Counted from the stretch's first letter, positions 35,067-44,201 are shown. The stretch is DNA of 64,000 bases from Schaalia sp. HMT-172 (GCF_030644365.1 NZ_CP130058.1:1364001-1428000), one strand, 5' to 3'. Notes: generated from the sequence alone by a model not told the origin. Numbers and translations: made by a program.

Positions 35067-36137
35067 CTAGTGAGCCCCCGGGTGCGGGCGGCGCACAATA
35101 CTGACCGTCACGACGGCACCGAGGAGGGCCAGCAGCCCACCACCAGCGAGGATCCATCCGTTCAGGCGCCCCTCTTCCTCACGGGCCGCCTGGTCGTTCG
35201 CCTGCTGCTCAGTGTGCGCTTTGGGTCCAATCTGCGAGGCGGAGACGCTCTGCTGTTCGGTAGAGGCGGAGGCTTGTGGGGTCGGGTCGGACGAATCTGC
35301 GGGCGCACCGGCACCGCCAGAGGAGGATCCACGGGCAGGGGAAGCGCTCGAAGAAGCCGATGGCGACGGGGACGAGGCCTCGCTCGCGCGGCGCTGTGCA
35401 TCGTCCGACTCGCCATCCGTCGGCTGCGTGAGGACCACCTTCGAGTTGGTGACGGGCTCCGCTTGCTCGTCGGCAGGAACCGCCGGTGGCATCACGGTCG
35501 ACGCGGATGAGTCGACGTCACTGGGAGCAGTCGCATCACCACCGGGCTCGGCGGCGTCGCCCCTCTGGTCCGGCTCGACGGGGGTCGGATCATCGACGGC
35601 AACAGAACAAGAGCGAACCGCGACCTGCGCATCGACAACCGTCACGCTCACCGTCACGTAGGTGCCCGTCACGCCGTCGCCGATCGCGATCTGATGACTG
35701 GAGCCAACCTCCCAGGTGGAGGGAACAGCGATGTCCGCCGAGAAGGAGCCATCGCCGTCGACCTCGAGAACCGCCCAGGCACTCCGATCGCGCGCAACGG
35801 CGGCCGGCACCCAGTCGGGAAGATTAGTATCGGCGGGGCGCCGCTCCTTGCCATCATCGAGGGTGACGATCACAAAGCCGCGCGTGGTGTCCGAGCTCGG
35901 ACCCCACCCACTACCCTCGGCATGAACGGGCTCACCCGCATGGAGGATAGAGGAGACGTGGACGGTCGCATCTTCTTCGGTTGCCACGAGGCAGGACGCC
36001 GACACATCCGGCACACCGTCGTCACTATAGGCGGGGGTGGCGGCGACAAACACGCCTGCGACGATGGACGCAGAGGCGGTCAAGCCGAGCAGGGACATGT
36101 GCAATCCCTTGCTCCGCGTGAGCGACCGTGTCGTCAT
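35067..36137 (-). CDS. Secreted, C-terminally membrane-anchored protein
   Basis: This is an unrecognised surface protein of about 356 residues. It has a signal peptide (SLLGLTASASIVAGVFVAAT, then cleavage near PAYS) and a single folded domain of about 140 residues. That domain has a beta-sandwich look (GEPVHAEGSGWGPSSDTTRG, SAWAVLEVDGDGSFSADIAV, GVTGTYVTVSVTVVDAQVAV). Two cysteines (SASCLVA and AVRSCSV) could form one disulfide. A Ser/Pro/Ala-rich linker of about 150 residues leads to a C-terminal helix (LNGWILAGGGLLALLGAVVT) and a short basic tail. The helix start LNGWIL resembles LNGYLL in the next protein, which suggests related anchors. No LPXTG is present. The start at 36137 has AAGGAAG upstream; a TTG at 36176 is less likely. 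It is transcribed from its own promoter after the fep terminator. Confidence 0.82.
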   Translation of the reverse strand: MTTRSLTRSKGLHMSLLGLTASASIVAGVFVAATPAYSDDGVPDVSASCLVATEEDATVHVSSILHAGEPVHAEGSGWGPSSDTTRGFVIVTLDDGKERRPADTNLPDWVPAAVARDRSAWAVLEVDGDGSFSADIAVPSTWEVGSSHQIAIGDGVTGTYVTVSVTVVDAQVAVRSCSVAVDDPTPVEPDQRGDAAEPGGDATAPSDVDSSASTVMPPAVPADEQAEPVTNSKVVLTQPTDGESDDAQRRASEASSPSPSASSSASPARGSSSGGAGAPADSSDPTPQASASTEQQSVSASQIGPKAHTEQQANDQAAREEEGRLNGWILAGGGLLALLGAVVTVSIVRRPHPGAH

Positions 36138-36216
36138 GCCTAATGTCTTCCTTTTCCTCGAGATAATCTCAACCAATCCTTGCAGTTCTGGGCAGAACGT
36201 TAATGTCAGTGTCCGA

Positions 36217-36231
36217 GTAACTACCGGTTAC
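36217..36231. repeat. Inverted repeat just after the predicted transcription start
   Basis: GTAAC (36217-36221) and GTTAC (36227-36231) flank a 5-nt centre, overlapping the expected start region of the surface-protein promoter. It could be an operator. Confidence 0.4.
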
Positions 36232-36238
36232 ATAGTCA

Positions 36239-36266
36239 ATAGTATTATCTCGCGCCCCCGACGCAA
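36239..36266 (-). promoter_or_regulatory. Promoter of the first surface-protein gene
   Basis: On the minus strand TTGCGT (36261-36266) and TACTAT (36239-36244) are 16 nt apart. They predict a leader of about 95 nt before 36137. The region is clearly AT-richer than its neighbours. Confidence 0.55.
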
Positions 36267-36321
36267 TTGCGAGCAACAAGCAAATTACTGGACCATAGGC
36301 TCGATAGTTGATTTTTCGGGC

Positions 36322-36356
36322 AAAAATAGCTCCGCACACCATTTATTGTGAGCTAT
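36322..36356 (-). terminator. Intrinsic terminator of the siderophore operon
   Basis: ATAGCTC (36326-36332) pairs with GAGCTAT (36350-36356), with further CACA/TGTG pairing inside. On the minus strand TTTTT follows at once. It lies about 73 nt after the ABC ATPase stop. Confidence 0.8.
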
Positions 36357-36428
36357 ATTATCGGATAATCATGCTGTCAGATAACCCGCTGGTCAGCATT
36401 TGAGATTGCGAGTTCACGTGCTCAACAC

Positions 36429-37226
36429 CTAGGGGCGTGGCACGACGAGCGGCGAACCCGTCTGCGGATCCTCGATGATCACGCACGGCACGTCGAACAC
36501 CGCCTCGATGAGGGCTGGAGTCACGATGTCACTCGGCGCCCCCTGCGCCACGATCCGCCCCTCCTTCATGCACACAAGGTGGGTCGCATAGCGAAACGCT
36601 AGGTGCAGATCGTGCAGCACGGCGACAATCGTCCTGCCGTCGGCCTGCAAACGCCGCGCGAGGCGCAACACCTCAAGCTGATGATTCAGATCCAGATAGG
36701 TTGTCGGCTCGTCCAACAACACGATGTCCGTCGACTGCGCAAGCACCATCGCGATCCACACTCGCTGACGCTGCCCGCCCGAGAGCTCCCCGACGCGCCG
36801 CCGAGCCAAGGCCTCAACGCCCGCCTGACGCATGGCCCACGCCACGGCCTCGTCATCCTCAGCGCTCCACTGACGAAGCAACGACTGATGAGGATAGCGC
36901 CCGCGCGCGACCAGGTCCTCCACGAGGATATCCGCGGGAGCCGTGGAAGACTGCGCGAGCAGCCCGAGTCGACGAGCCAGCTCCTTCTGGTTCATCGTCG
37001 TCAGGGCCCGACCATCCAATTCGACCACACCCGAGCGCACGCCCAGCACACGCGCCAAGGAACGCAACAGCGTTGACTTGCCGCAGGCATTCGGACCAAC
37101 AATCACCGTCAGCTGCCCCTCGAGAACGTCGAGAGACAGATCCTCCAAGATGGGAGCATCCTTGCCGTACCCCACCGTCACCGAACGCGCGCGCAACCCC
37201 CGCGCATCACCCCTGGCGCCCAACAC
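36429..37226 (-). CDS. fepC: Iron-siderophore ABC transporter, ATPase subunit
   Basis: This cytoplasmic ATPase drives the siderophore importer. The 265 residues contain Walker A (VIVGPNACGKSTLLRSLARV), the Q-loop region LGLLAQSSTAPADILVEDLV and the ABC signature GELSGGQRQRVWIAMVLAQS. Walker B is DIVLLDEPTTYLDLNHQLEV and the switch histidine lies in VAVLHDLHLAFRYATHLVC. These match the FepC/FecE class. It is the last gene of the fepB-D-G-C transcript, 1 nt after the second permease, and is followed by an intrinsic terminator. The gene symbol reflects the class; the exact siderophore is inferred from the neighbouring Fes esterase. Confidence 0.93.
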   Translation of the reverse strand: MLGARGDARGLRARSVTVGYGKDAPILEDLSLDVLEGQLTVIVGPNACGKSTLLRSLARVLGVRSGVVELDGRALTTMNQKELARRLGLLAQSSTAPADILVEDLVARGRYPHQSLLRQWSAEDDEAVAWAMRQAGVEALARRRVGELSGGQRQRVWIAMVLAQSTDIVLLDEPTTYLDLNHQLEVLRLARRLQADGRTIVAVLHDLHLAFRYATHLVCMKEGRIVAQGAPSDIVTPALIEAVFDVPCVIIEDPQTGSPLVVPRP

Positions 37227-37227
37227 G

Positions 37228-38274
37228 TCACCTCACCTCACGAACCAACAGAGCCAACAGATAGATACCGCCCACGACGCCCGTCACCACGCCGACGGGC
37301 AGCTCGTGCGGCGCCACGATACGCTGCGCGACCACGTCGGATGCCAACACGATGAGGCCGCCCACGCCAGCCGACGCCGTGAGGCCCACTCCCCCGCTAC
37401 GGCTCACACGCCGAGCGACATGGGGAGCAGACAGGGCGACAAAAGACACCGGACCGGCAACGGCAGTCGCCGCGCAGACCAGCACCATCGCCACGACAAT
37501 CGCGACAATGCGAACGACACGAACCCGCACCCCCAACCCTGTCGCGACATCATCGCCCATCGCCACGAGCCCCAACGGCACCGACGCCCACGCAAGGACG
37601 CATGCCGCGGCCAGGAGGACGACCACGAGGGGAAGCACCCGAGCCATCGTGACCCCCGCGAGGGAACCCGCGCTCCACAGCTGCGCTCGCTGGGCAGCCT
37701 CCAGAGGTGCCTTCACAATGAGGAGCGAGTTCACGGCCCTCAGAGCCGCCGAGCACCCGATACCGACCAACACCACGCGCATCCCCGTGACCCGCACGCC
37801 GCCCGCGCACGCCACGATGACAACACCCGAGGCCAGCCCACCCACGAGGGCTCCAACCCCCGTGACGGCAGGACTCGAACCCAGAACGATAATCGCGACG
37901 AGAGCCCCCGTCGCCGACCCCGTGGACAGGCCAACTATGTCAGGGCTACCCAGCGGGTTACCCGAAATCGTCTGAAAGACCGCACCGGCGATCCCCAACG
38001 CACACCCAACGCACACGGCTGCGACCATGCGGGGCAGGCGAACAGATCGCACGAAGTAGACGCCGAGGAAATCGTCCGACGGACCACCATCACCCATCAG
38101 GCGCCGAAACGAATCCGCGGCGCTGAGCCCGTAGTCCCCCAACGTCAGCGACAAGACGCACAGGGCAACGAGGACGACGAGGGCCCCGAGCACGACAACG
38201 GCGCTGCGCCTGTGAACGCGCACAGACACGCGCCCCAGTGCCACGCGCACGTACCGATCCCGCTCGCAGTTCAC
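37228..38274 (-). CDS. fepG: Iron-siderophore ABC transporter, FecCD permease (second)
   Basis: This is one of two membrane subunits of the importer, with 348 residues and about nine to ten helices. The FecCD signatures VRLPRMVAAVCVGCALGIAG, GNPLGSPDIVGLSTGSATGA and GPVSFVALSAPHVARRVSRS are present, followed by the EAA-type region near the end (APHELPVGVVTGVVGGIYLL). Its N-terminus has a charged segment (RDRYVRVALGRVSVRVHRRS) before the first helix. It overlaps the upstream permease gene by 4 bases, so the two halves should be made in equal amounts. Assignment as FepG rather than FepD rests only on gene order. Confidence 0.92.
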   Translation of the reverse strand: MNCERDRYVRVALGRVSVRVHRRSAVVVLGALVVLVALCVLSLTLGDYGLSAADSFRRLMGDGGPSDDFLGVYFVRSVRLPRMVAAVCVGCALGIAGAVFQTISGNPLGSPDIVGLSTGSATGALVAIIVLGSSPAVTGVGALVGGLASGVVIVACAGGVRVTGMRVVLVGIGCSAALRAVNSLLIVKAPLEAAQRAQLWSAGSLAGVTMARVLPLVVVLLAAACVLAWASVPLGLVAMGDDVATGLGVRVRVVRIVAIVVAMVLVCAATAVAGPVSFVALSAPHVARRVSRSGGVGLTASAGVGGLIVLASDVVAQRIVAPHELPVGVVTGVVGGIYLLALLVREVR

Positions 38275-39269
38275 GACACTCCCCTTCCGCGCGCGCCGAG
38301 GATGAAGAACGGCGCGCCGATGAGCGCGATGACAACTCCGACGGGCACCTCCTGCGGGGCCAGCACGAGGCGGGACGCAACGTCAGCGGCCGTCACCCAC
38401 ACCGCTCCGACCACCACGGACCACGCAGCGATCAGCCCCTGTCGAGCGCCCACCGCCCGGCGCACGAGCAGCGGAACGGCCAACCCGACGAAGGTCAGGG
38501 GGCCGCCGATCGCCGTCGCCCCGCCCGCGAGGGATGCGACGGCGACAGTCCCCAAACCTCGCACGAGGCCCACGCGCACCCCAAGACCCGAGGCGGCCTC
38601 GTCTCCGAGGGTGAGCACTCCGAGGGCCGACGTCAGGGCCGCCCCCACGACGAGCCCACAGGCGATGACGATGCCGCCCCACACCAGGGTCGCCACGTCC
38701 ACGCCCTCGAGCGAACCGGACGCCCAGTAGCGGAACTCGTTGAACGCATTCTGATTGGAGGCGAGTACGGCCTGCGTGAGGGAGGAAAGCGCGGCGGACA
38801 CCGCGATACCGGCCAGGGCGAGGCGACCATGCGATCCGGCCCCGCCGCGCCCAGACAGGAGGATAACGAGACCCGAGGCGATACCAGCCCCCACCAGCGC
38901 CGCACCGATCGTCACGGCGCGCGTCGACACGCCGACCACTGCGGTGGCCGACACGACGACGAAGGCAGCGCCGGCGTTAATGCCCAGGACCCCGGGATCG
39001 GCCAGCGGATTGCGCGTCATCGCCTGCATAATCGAACCGGCAAGCCCGAGCGCGCCGCCGATCATGAGGGCGGCGAGCGTGCGGGGAACGCGCAGCGCGA
39101 GGACAACCTGCGCGTCCTGCGAGCTGCCGCCATGCACCAGAGCGTCCCACACCGCATCGGCGCCTATCTGGCGCGACCCCAGGGCGAGGGACGCGACGAT
39201 CACAGCGACGAGGACCAGCGTCGTCACCGCACAGGCGGCAACGACGCTGGCAAGGCGGCGTGGTCTCAT
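38271..39269 (-). CDS. fepD: Iron-siderophore ABC transporter, FecCD permease (first)
   Basis: The first membrane subunit has 332 residues. It shows LRVPRTLAALMIGGALGLAG, the conserved MQAMTRNPLADPGVLGINAG motif and GGPLTFVGLAVPLLVRRAVG. LVLAQEVPVGVVIALIGAPF-like C-terminal residues complete the FecCD fold. The substrate lipoprotein gene lies 36 nt upstream and the sister permease overlaps it downstream. Iron(III)-siderophore import is the established role of the family. The DtxR-type box before fepB would control this gene too. Confidence 0.92.
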   Translation of the reverse strand: MRPRRLASVVAACAVTTLVLVAVIVASLALGSRQIGADAVWDALVHGGSSQDAQVVLALRVPRTLAALMIGGALGLAGSIMQAMTRNPLADPGVLGINAGAAFVVVSATAVVGVSTRAVTIGAALVGAGIASGLVILLSGRGGAGSHGRLALAGIAVSAALSSLTQAVLASNQNAFNEFRYWASGSLEGVDVATLVWGGIVIACGLVVGAALTSALGVLTLGDEAASGLGVRVGLVRGLGTVAVASLAGGATAIGGPLTFVGLAVPLLVRRAVGARQGLIAAWSVVVGAVWVTAADVASRLVLAPQEVPVGVVIALIGAPFFILGARGRGVS

Positions 39270-39305
39270 CTCAGGTGCATTCCGGATAGTGCGTCGCCGC
39301 CCCCG

Positions 39306-40343
39306 TCACGAGGCCGGAACGAACTGCGCCTCGATGGACGAGACGATTCCATCCATGAGGAGGTAGCCGCCGGTCGAGGTCCACAGGGAGCCGTCGACCG
39401 GGATCACGTGGCCCGCCTTGACGGCACCGAGCGAGTCGAAACCAACGGTGTTCTTCGCCTCCTCGAGGGCGGCGGCAGAGGCCTCGACGCCGGTGGCACC
39501 GCCCGCGGCGGGGTTGTTCACCGAGGACTTACCCAGCGTGCCGAAGAAGATCCAGTCCGCGTCGATCTGATCGATGTTTTCCAGCGAGACAGGCTCGGAG
39601 TGTCCCTCACCGTCGCGATCCTGGTTGGCGGGACGCTTCATGCCGAGCGCGGTGAGAGCCTGGCCAGCGGGCAGCTCCTTGAGGATGAGGCCGGCGCTGT
39701 CGCCCTGCCAACGCACGACCGAGTAGGTCTGGTCGAGGTAGCCAGCATCCTTCAGGCGGGCGCTTACGGAGGAGACATGCTGATCAAACTCCGCGAGCTT
39801 CGTCGCAGCCTCATCGGACAGACCCAGCGCATCTGCGGTCAGGGTGAAGGTCTCGCGCCAGTCACCACCGGATTGAGTGGTGAAGAAGACGGGCGCGATC
39901 TGAGACAGAGCGTTGAGCGTCTCCGTGTCGTTGTCCTTCACGGAGGTGCCGTCGACGAGGATCAGGTCCGGGTGGGCGGCGCCGATTGCCTCGAGGTTGG
40001 GGGTGCCAATCGAGCCGAGGATCGGGATGTCTCCGGCGCGGTCGAGGAGGTAGTTGGGGACGGTCTGCTGGCCGCGGCCCGACACGACGCCGATGGGGGT
40101 GACGCCCAGGGCCAGCGCGTTGTCCGTCGTGGGCTCCGACAGGGTCACGACGCGGCTCGGGTGAGCGGGAAGCGTCACCTCCTGGCCGGAGGCGTCGGTG
40201 ACGGTGCGCGTCGCAGAGCTCTCGGACATCCCGGAGGCCTCGTGGGACGAGGCCGGAGCGGGCTGGTTGGACGAGCAAGCTCCCAGCGTCAAGGCTGCCA
40301 GGGCGAGCGCCGCGATGGCGCGGACTCGTGTCGAGATGTGCAC
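39306..40343 (-). CDS. fepB: Iron-siderophore-binding lipoprotein
   Basis: This is the extracellular solute-binding lipoprotein that feeds the FepDGC importer. The 345 residues begin with a signal sequence and lipobox (LAALTLGACSS, cysteine near residue 23), so lgt in this window would lipidate it. The two lobes match the FepB/PBP class III fold: HPSRVVTLSEPTTDNALALG, IPILGSIGTPNLEAIGAAHP, DLILVDGTSVKDNDTETLNA and the C-lobe LENIDQIDADWIFFGTLGKS. The start is GTG 40343 with GAGG 5 nt upstream. A near-perfect DtxR/IdeR box lies 35 nt upstream, inside the end of fes. Confidence 0.93.
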   Translation of the reverse strand: MHISTRVRAIAALALAALTLGACSSNQPAPASSHEASGMSESSATRTVTDASGQEVTLPAHPSRVVTLSEPTTDNALALGVTPIGVVSGRGQQTVPNYLLDRAGDIPILGSIGTPNLEAIGAAHPDLILVDGTSVKDNDTETLNALSQIAPVFFTTQSGGDWRETFTLTADALGLSDEAATKLAEFDQHVSSVSARLKDAGYLDQTYSVVRWQGDSAGLILKELPAGQALTALGMKRPANQDRDGEGHSEPVSLENIDQIDADWIFFGTLGKSSVNNPAAGGATGVEASAAALEEAKNTVGFDSLGAVKAGHVIPVDGSLWTSTGGYLLMDGIVSSIEAQFVPAS

Positions 40344-40364
40344 GTGTTCCTCGATTCGAATAGA

Positions 40365-41621
40365 TCACAATAGATGCGTAGGTAAGCCTAACCTAGGAGC
40401 GATTGGCGTCGCCTTGTCATCTTGCGCACCGTCGCCTCGAACACACCACTCGTCGAGCGCGCGCAGGAGCCCCTCGCGCCACCAGGCGACATCGTGCCCG
40501 CCCGAATAGGTCTCGAATCTGACAAGCGACGTCGCACCATCCAACAGCCCCACACAACGACGCACCACCGGCCACATCGCCACCTCACGCTCACCCACCT
40601 GACACCACAGTGTCAAGCCGTCTGGCAGGCGTCGCTCCCCCCTGCTCAGCTCAGCCATGAGCGTCCCCTCGCCCCGACCTCGTTCCCCTCCTCCCCACCA
40701 CAGGGATGGAGACTGTGCGACAAAACACTCGACGGGAAGCGTGCCCCCCAGGGCAGCTTCGAGGACACCGAGCCCGCCATAGGACTGCCCCGCCAGGGCG
40801 ATCGGTCCCACGCCGACCTCATCGCAGACCGCGCCCACGAGCGCCTCGACCCTGCCGGCATCGGTGAGCTCCCGCTCGCGCTCCCCCAGCTCGCCCGCGT
40901 CGATGGTCACGACGCGCAGACCCGGGTAGCGCCGCGTCAGCCACCCCACGCCGTTAGCCCTCCAGATCTGCCCATCGAACACAAGAAGCGTGCGCTGTGG
41001 CGTCCCATCACCATCATGCACGACCGCGACGCGCCGACGCGGCGACGACCCTCCGGACGCGACCAGCACCGCGCACTCCACCTCGCGCGCGGCGCGCATG
41101 TACGACGAATCCCCCTGAACAGCGGGCCAGGCAAGACGCGCATCCGGACCCGCGAACAGGGAAGCGACATGCCCTCGCCCATTGACGAGCACACGCGGAT
41201 GAGAGCGATCGCGCACCGCCGAGGCAACGACGCGTGCCCACGCACGCCGATCATCCGCCACGCGCGGATCAAGCCCGCCTGGCCCAACCGGCACAAACTG
41301 GTAACTCACGATGACATCGGCGGGCAACGCGCACGACAGCACCCACGGATCCACTCCGCCCACCCGCTCCATACGAAAGAGCTCCAGGTGATCGCGCGCC
41401 CGATCCGTCACCGTATTGAGGACCAGGTAGACCCCCGAGGCGCCATCCCCGGCGCACCGGAATGTCACCGAAACGGCGTCACGGCCATCGATCACCATCC
41501 GCGCGCCAACAAGCGGACCCGCGGCGGCGCCAGCAGACCGGACCACCGACGGCTCAGGAACAAGCCGAAGAAAACCCGTCTCAGAAAACGAAGGCGCGTC
41601 GATAATCAGCCGATCAGTCAA
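40365..41621 (-). CDS. fes: Enterochelin esterase (Fes family)
   Basis: This cytoplasmic hydrolase opens ferric catecholate siderophores so iron can be released. The protein of about 418 residues has the Fes N-domain (TDRARDHLELFRMERVGGVD, then LPADVIVSYQFVP) and a joining motif SHPRVLVNGRGHVASLFAGP. An alpha/beta-hydrolase domain follows, with the nucleophile serine in GPIALAGQSYGGLGVLEAAL, then FVAQSPSLWWGGGERG and the catalytic histidine in FETYSGGHDVAWWREGLL. These are close to E. coli Fes. The start is TTG 41621: the open frame reaches 41768, but the upstream part overlaps yciO. TTG gives an 8-base overlap with the yciO stop (TTGACTGA), typical of translational coupling. The last codons carry the iron box of the fep operon. 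Confidence 0.9.
   Translation of the reverse strand: MTDRLIIDAPSFSETGFLRLVPEPSVVRSAGAAAGPLVGARMVIDGRDAVSVTFRCAGDGASGVYLVLNTVTDRARDHLELFRMERVGGVDPWVLSCALPADVIVSYQFVPVGPGGLDPRVADDRRAWARVVASAVRDRSHPRVLVNGRGHVASLFAGPDARLAWPAVQGDSSYMRAAREVECAVLVASGGSSPRRRVAVVHDGDGTPQRTLLVFDGQIWRANGVGWLTRRYPGLRVVTIDAGELGERERELTDAGRVEALVGAVCDEVGVGPIALAGQSYGGLGVLEAALGGTLPVECFVAQSPSLWWGGGERGRGEGTLMAELSRGERRLPDGLTLWCQVGEREVAMWPVVRRCVGLLDGATSLVRFETYSGGHDVAWWREGLLRALDEWCVRGDGAQDDKATPIAPRLGLPTHLL
40378..40396 (-). promoter_or_regulatory. DtxR/IdeR iron-box operator
   Basis: The 19-bp palindromic site GTAGGTAAGCCTAACCTAG matches the DtxR consensus TTAGGTTAGCCTAACCTAA at 16 of 19 positions. It is 35 nt before the fepB GTG and inside the last codons of fes. 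It predicts iron-dependent repression of fepB-D-G-C. Confidence 0.88.
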
Positions 41622-42231
41622 AGAGCGAAATGTCGCCCGCGCCCACGCGAGCAACAACCGCGTCGCCGCCCGCGAAGTCGATGACCGTCGTCGGCTCTGC
41701 CACGCCGACCGGACCCACGACGACGAGATCGACCTGGTGACCAATGCGCTCATCCACGTCGAACCCATCCGTCAAAGGCTCGGTCTCTCCGGGCATGATG
41801 AGCGTCGAGCAGGCGAGGGGCTCGCCGAGCGCCTCCACGATCGTCTGCGTGATGACGTGATCCGGGATGCGCACGCCGACCGTGTGCTTCTTCTTGTTGA
41901 GCATCACGCGCGGCACCTCCTTGGTCCCACGCAGGATGAACGTGTAGGGTCCGGGCGTTAGGGCCTTCATCGTGCGGAACTCATGGTTATCCACGATCAC
42001 CAACTCCCCAAGCTGGGCGAAGGAATGGCACAGCAGCGAGAAGTTATGCTTGTCGTCGAGCTTGCGGACCGCGCGAATCGTGTCCATGCCCGACTTATTG
42101 CCGATCTTCGTGGCGATCGCGTAGCCGGAGTCCGTGGGCAGTGCGATGGTGCCGCCGCGCTCCAGCAGATCAACGACCGTGTTGACCAGACGTGCTTGAG
42201 GATTTTCCGGGTGCAGCTCAATGTACGACAT
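41614..42231 (-). CDS. yciO: YciO-type Sua5/YrdC family protein
   Basis: This belongs to the threonylcarbamoyl-AMP synthase superfamily and is specifically YciO-like. It has about 205 residues, starting MSYIELHPENPQARLVNTVV. ALPTDSGYAIATKIGNKSGM, KLDDKHNFSLLCHSFAQLGE, TPGPYTFILRGTKEVPRVML and TVGVRIPDHVITQTIVEALG follow almost word for word the E. coli YciO pattern. YrdC/TsaC makes the tRNA t6A precursor, whereas YciO is a paralogue with weak or no such activity, so its exact role is open. The ATG at 42231 is chosen (frame to 42246 is open); CACAAT lies 6 nt before it. It is the first gene before fes and may share its transcript. Confidence 0.9.
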   Translation of the reverse strand: MSYIELHPENPQARLVNTVVDLLERGGTIALPTDSGYAIATKIGNKSGMDTIRAVRKLDDKHNFSLLCHSFAQLGELVIVDNHEFRTMKALTPGPYTFILRGTKEVPRVMLNKKKHTVGVRIPDHVITQTIVEALGEPLACSTLIMPGETEPLTDGFDVDERIGHQVDLVVVGPVGVAEPTTVIDFAGGDAVVARVGAGDISLFD

Positions 42232-42243
42232 ACCCCTATTGTG

Positions 42244-42284
42244 CACGAAACCCCCTCCGACCGGGGCCGGATGGGGGTTTCGTG
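42244..42284 (-). terminator. Terminator-like hairpin between aspS and yciO
   Basis: CACGAAACCCCC (42244-42255) pairs perfectly with GGGGGTTTCGTG (42273-42284), and an inner stem TCCG/CGGA lies at 42256-42259/42268-42271. It follows the aspS stop by 22 nt and lies 12 nt before the yciO start, so it could also block its ribosome access. Confidence 0.65.
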
Positions 42285-42306
42285 GACAAGACTGCCGAGA
42301 GCTAGA

Positions 42307-44112
42307 TCACTTCTTTTCCTCGTCGGTGGATTCCTCGCCGCGCTTCTTCGGCTTTGCATCGACGCCGGCTTCCTTACGCTGCGCGGGCGTGATCGGAGCC
42401 GGGGCCTCGGTCAGCGGATCGAAGCCGCCGCCGGACTTCGGGAAAGCGATGACGTCGCGGATCGACTCGGACTTCGTCAGCAGCGAGACGATACGGTCCC
42501 AGCCAAAGGCCACGCCGCCATGCGGCGGAGCGCCGAACTTGAAGGCATCGAGCAGGAAGCCGAACTGTGCCTGAGCCTCTTCCTCACCGATACCCATCAC
42601 GTTGAACACGCGGTTCTGGATGTCGCGGCGGTGGATACGGATCGAGCCGCCGCCGATCTCGTTGCCATTGCAGACGATGTCGTAAGCGTAGGCCAGCGCG
42701 TTGCCCGGATCCTTGTCGAAGGAGTCGATCCACTCGGGCTTGGGCGAGGTGAACGCGTGGTGGACGGCCGTCCAGGCGCTGTGACCCAGCGCGACGTCAC
42801 CCTCGGCCTCGGCATCACCGGTGGGCTTGAAGAGCGGCGCGTCGACAACCCAGGTGAACGCCCAGGCATCGGGGTCGATGAGGTTGCAGCGCTTGCCGAT
42901 CTCAAGGCGAGCAGCGCCGAGCAGCTCACGCGACGGGGTCGGCTTGCCAGCGGCGAAGAAGATGCAGTCGCCGGGCTCGGCGCCGGTGGCGCCGGCCAGG
43001 CCCTCGCGCTCGGCCTCGGTGATGTTCTTGGCCACGGGACCGCCCAGCGTGCCGTCCTCGGCGATCGTCACGTAGGCCAGGCCCTTGGCGCCGCGCGCCT
43101 TGGCCCACTCCTGCCACTTGTCAAAGGTGCGACGCGGCTGCGAGCCGCCACCGGGCATGACGACGGCGCCCACGTAGGGAGCCTGGAACACACGGAACGT
43201 CGTGTCCTTGAAGTACTCGGTGAGCTCGGTCAGCTCCAGGCCGAAGCGCAGGTCGGGCTTATCGGAGCCGTAGCGCTCCATCGCGTCCTTGTAGGTCATG
43301 CGCGGGATCGGCGTGGACAGGTCGTAGCCGATGAGCGCCCACACGTTCTTCAGGACGTCCTCGGCGACCTCGATGACGTCGTCCTGGTCCACGAAGCTCA
43401 TCTCGATGTCGAGCTGGGTGAACTCGGGCTGACGGTCGGCGCGGAAATCCTCGTCGCGGTAGCAGCGCGCGATCTGGAAGTAGCGCTCCATGCCCGCCAC
43501 CATCAGCAGCTGCTTGAAGAGCTGGGGGGACTGGGGCAGGGCGTACCAGGAGCCCGGGGAGAGGCGCGCGGGGACGATGAAGTCGCGGGCACCCTCGGGC
43601 GTCGAACGCGTCAGGGTCGGGGTCTCGATCTCGACGAAGTCGCGGGCGTAGAGCGCCTCGCGGGCCGCGCGCGAGACCTTCGAGCGCAGGCGAATCGCGT
43701 ACTGCTCGGGTTCGCGGCGCAGGTCAAGGTAGCGGTACTTCAGGCGGGTTTCCTCACCCACGTTGCCGGAATCTTCAGCATTGGAGGAGACCTGGAAGGG
43801 CAGGGGCGCGCTGGTGTTGAGGATCTCGATGTCGTCGCCCATGACCTCAATAGCGCCGGTGGCCAGGTGGGGGTTCTCATTACCCTCGGGGCGAGCGCAG
43901 ACCTCACCGGTGACCTTCAGGACGAACTCGGAGCGCAGCTCGTGGGCGACGCGCTCGTCGCGCACGACCACCTGGGCGATGCCGGACGCGTCACGCAGGT
44001 CGATGAAGGCGACACCACCGTGATCGCGGCGACGGTCCACCCAACCGGTGAGCGTCACGGTCGAACCGACCAGGTCGGTGCCGAGAGTTCCAATGTTGTG
44101 AGTGCGAAGCAC
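42307..44112 (-). CDS. aspS: Aspartyl-tRNA synthetase
   Basis: This class IIb synthetase charges tRNA-Asp (and in some actinobacteria tRNA-Asn). The product of about 601 residues has the N-terminal OB domain ([20 protein letters not shown], then [20 protein letters not shown]). The catalytic core shows [40 protein letters not shown] and [20 protein letters not shown] with [12 protein letters not shown]-like motif 2 text. A GAD insertion ([20 protein letters not shown]) is present, as in bacterial enzymes. The end is [20 protein letters not shown] (motif 3) and a charged tail STDEEKK. The start is GTG 44112 with AAAGGA upstream; the open frame to 44163 is leader. It is divergent from an MFS gene. 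Confidence 0.96.
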   Translation of the reverse strand: MLRTHNIGTLGTDLVGSTVTLTGWVDRRRDHGGVAFIDLRDASGIAQVVVRDERVAHELRSEFVLKVTGEVCARPEGNENPHLATGAIEVMGDDIEILNTSAPLPFQVSSNAEDSGNVGEETRLKYRYLDLRREPEQYAIRLRSKVSRAAREALYARDFVEIETPTLTRSTPEGARDFIVPARLSPGSWYALPQSPQLFKQLLMVAGMERYFQIARCYRDEDFRADRQPEFTQLDIEMSFVDQDDVIEVAEDVLKNVWALIGYDLSTPIPRMTYKDAMERYGSDKPDLRFGLELTELTEYFKDTTFRVFQAPYVGAVVMPGGGSQPRRTFDKWQEWAKARGAKGLAYVTIAEDGTLGGPVAKNITEAEREGLAGATGAEPGDCIFFAAGKPTPSRELLGAARLEIGKRCNLIDPDAWAFTWVVDAPLFKPTGDAEAEGDVALGHSAWTAVHHAFTSPKPEWIDSFDKDPGNALAYAYDIVCNGNEIGGGSIRIHRRDIQNRVFNVMGIGEEEAQAQFGFLLDAFKFGAPPHGGVAFGWDRIVSLLTKSESIRDVIAFPKSGGGFDPLTEAPAPITPAQRKEAGVDAKPKKRGEESTDEEKK

Positions 44113-44201
44113 TGTGATTCCTTTCGTCATTACCATCCGCGAGACAGGCGGCGGCAGAGTCATTGTACGCCTGACGTCCGAAGAGTTGCGTGTGCCGCGA
44201 G

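Noticed and set aside
38238-40373. A 711-codon plus-strand frame across the permease and lipoprotein genes
   Set aside because: It is the shadow of fepD and fepB on the other strand and has no family resemblance.
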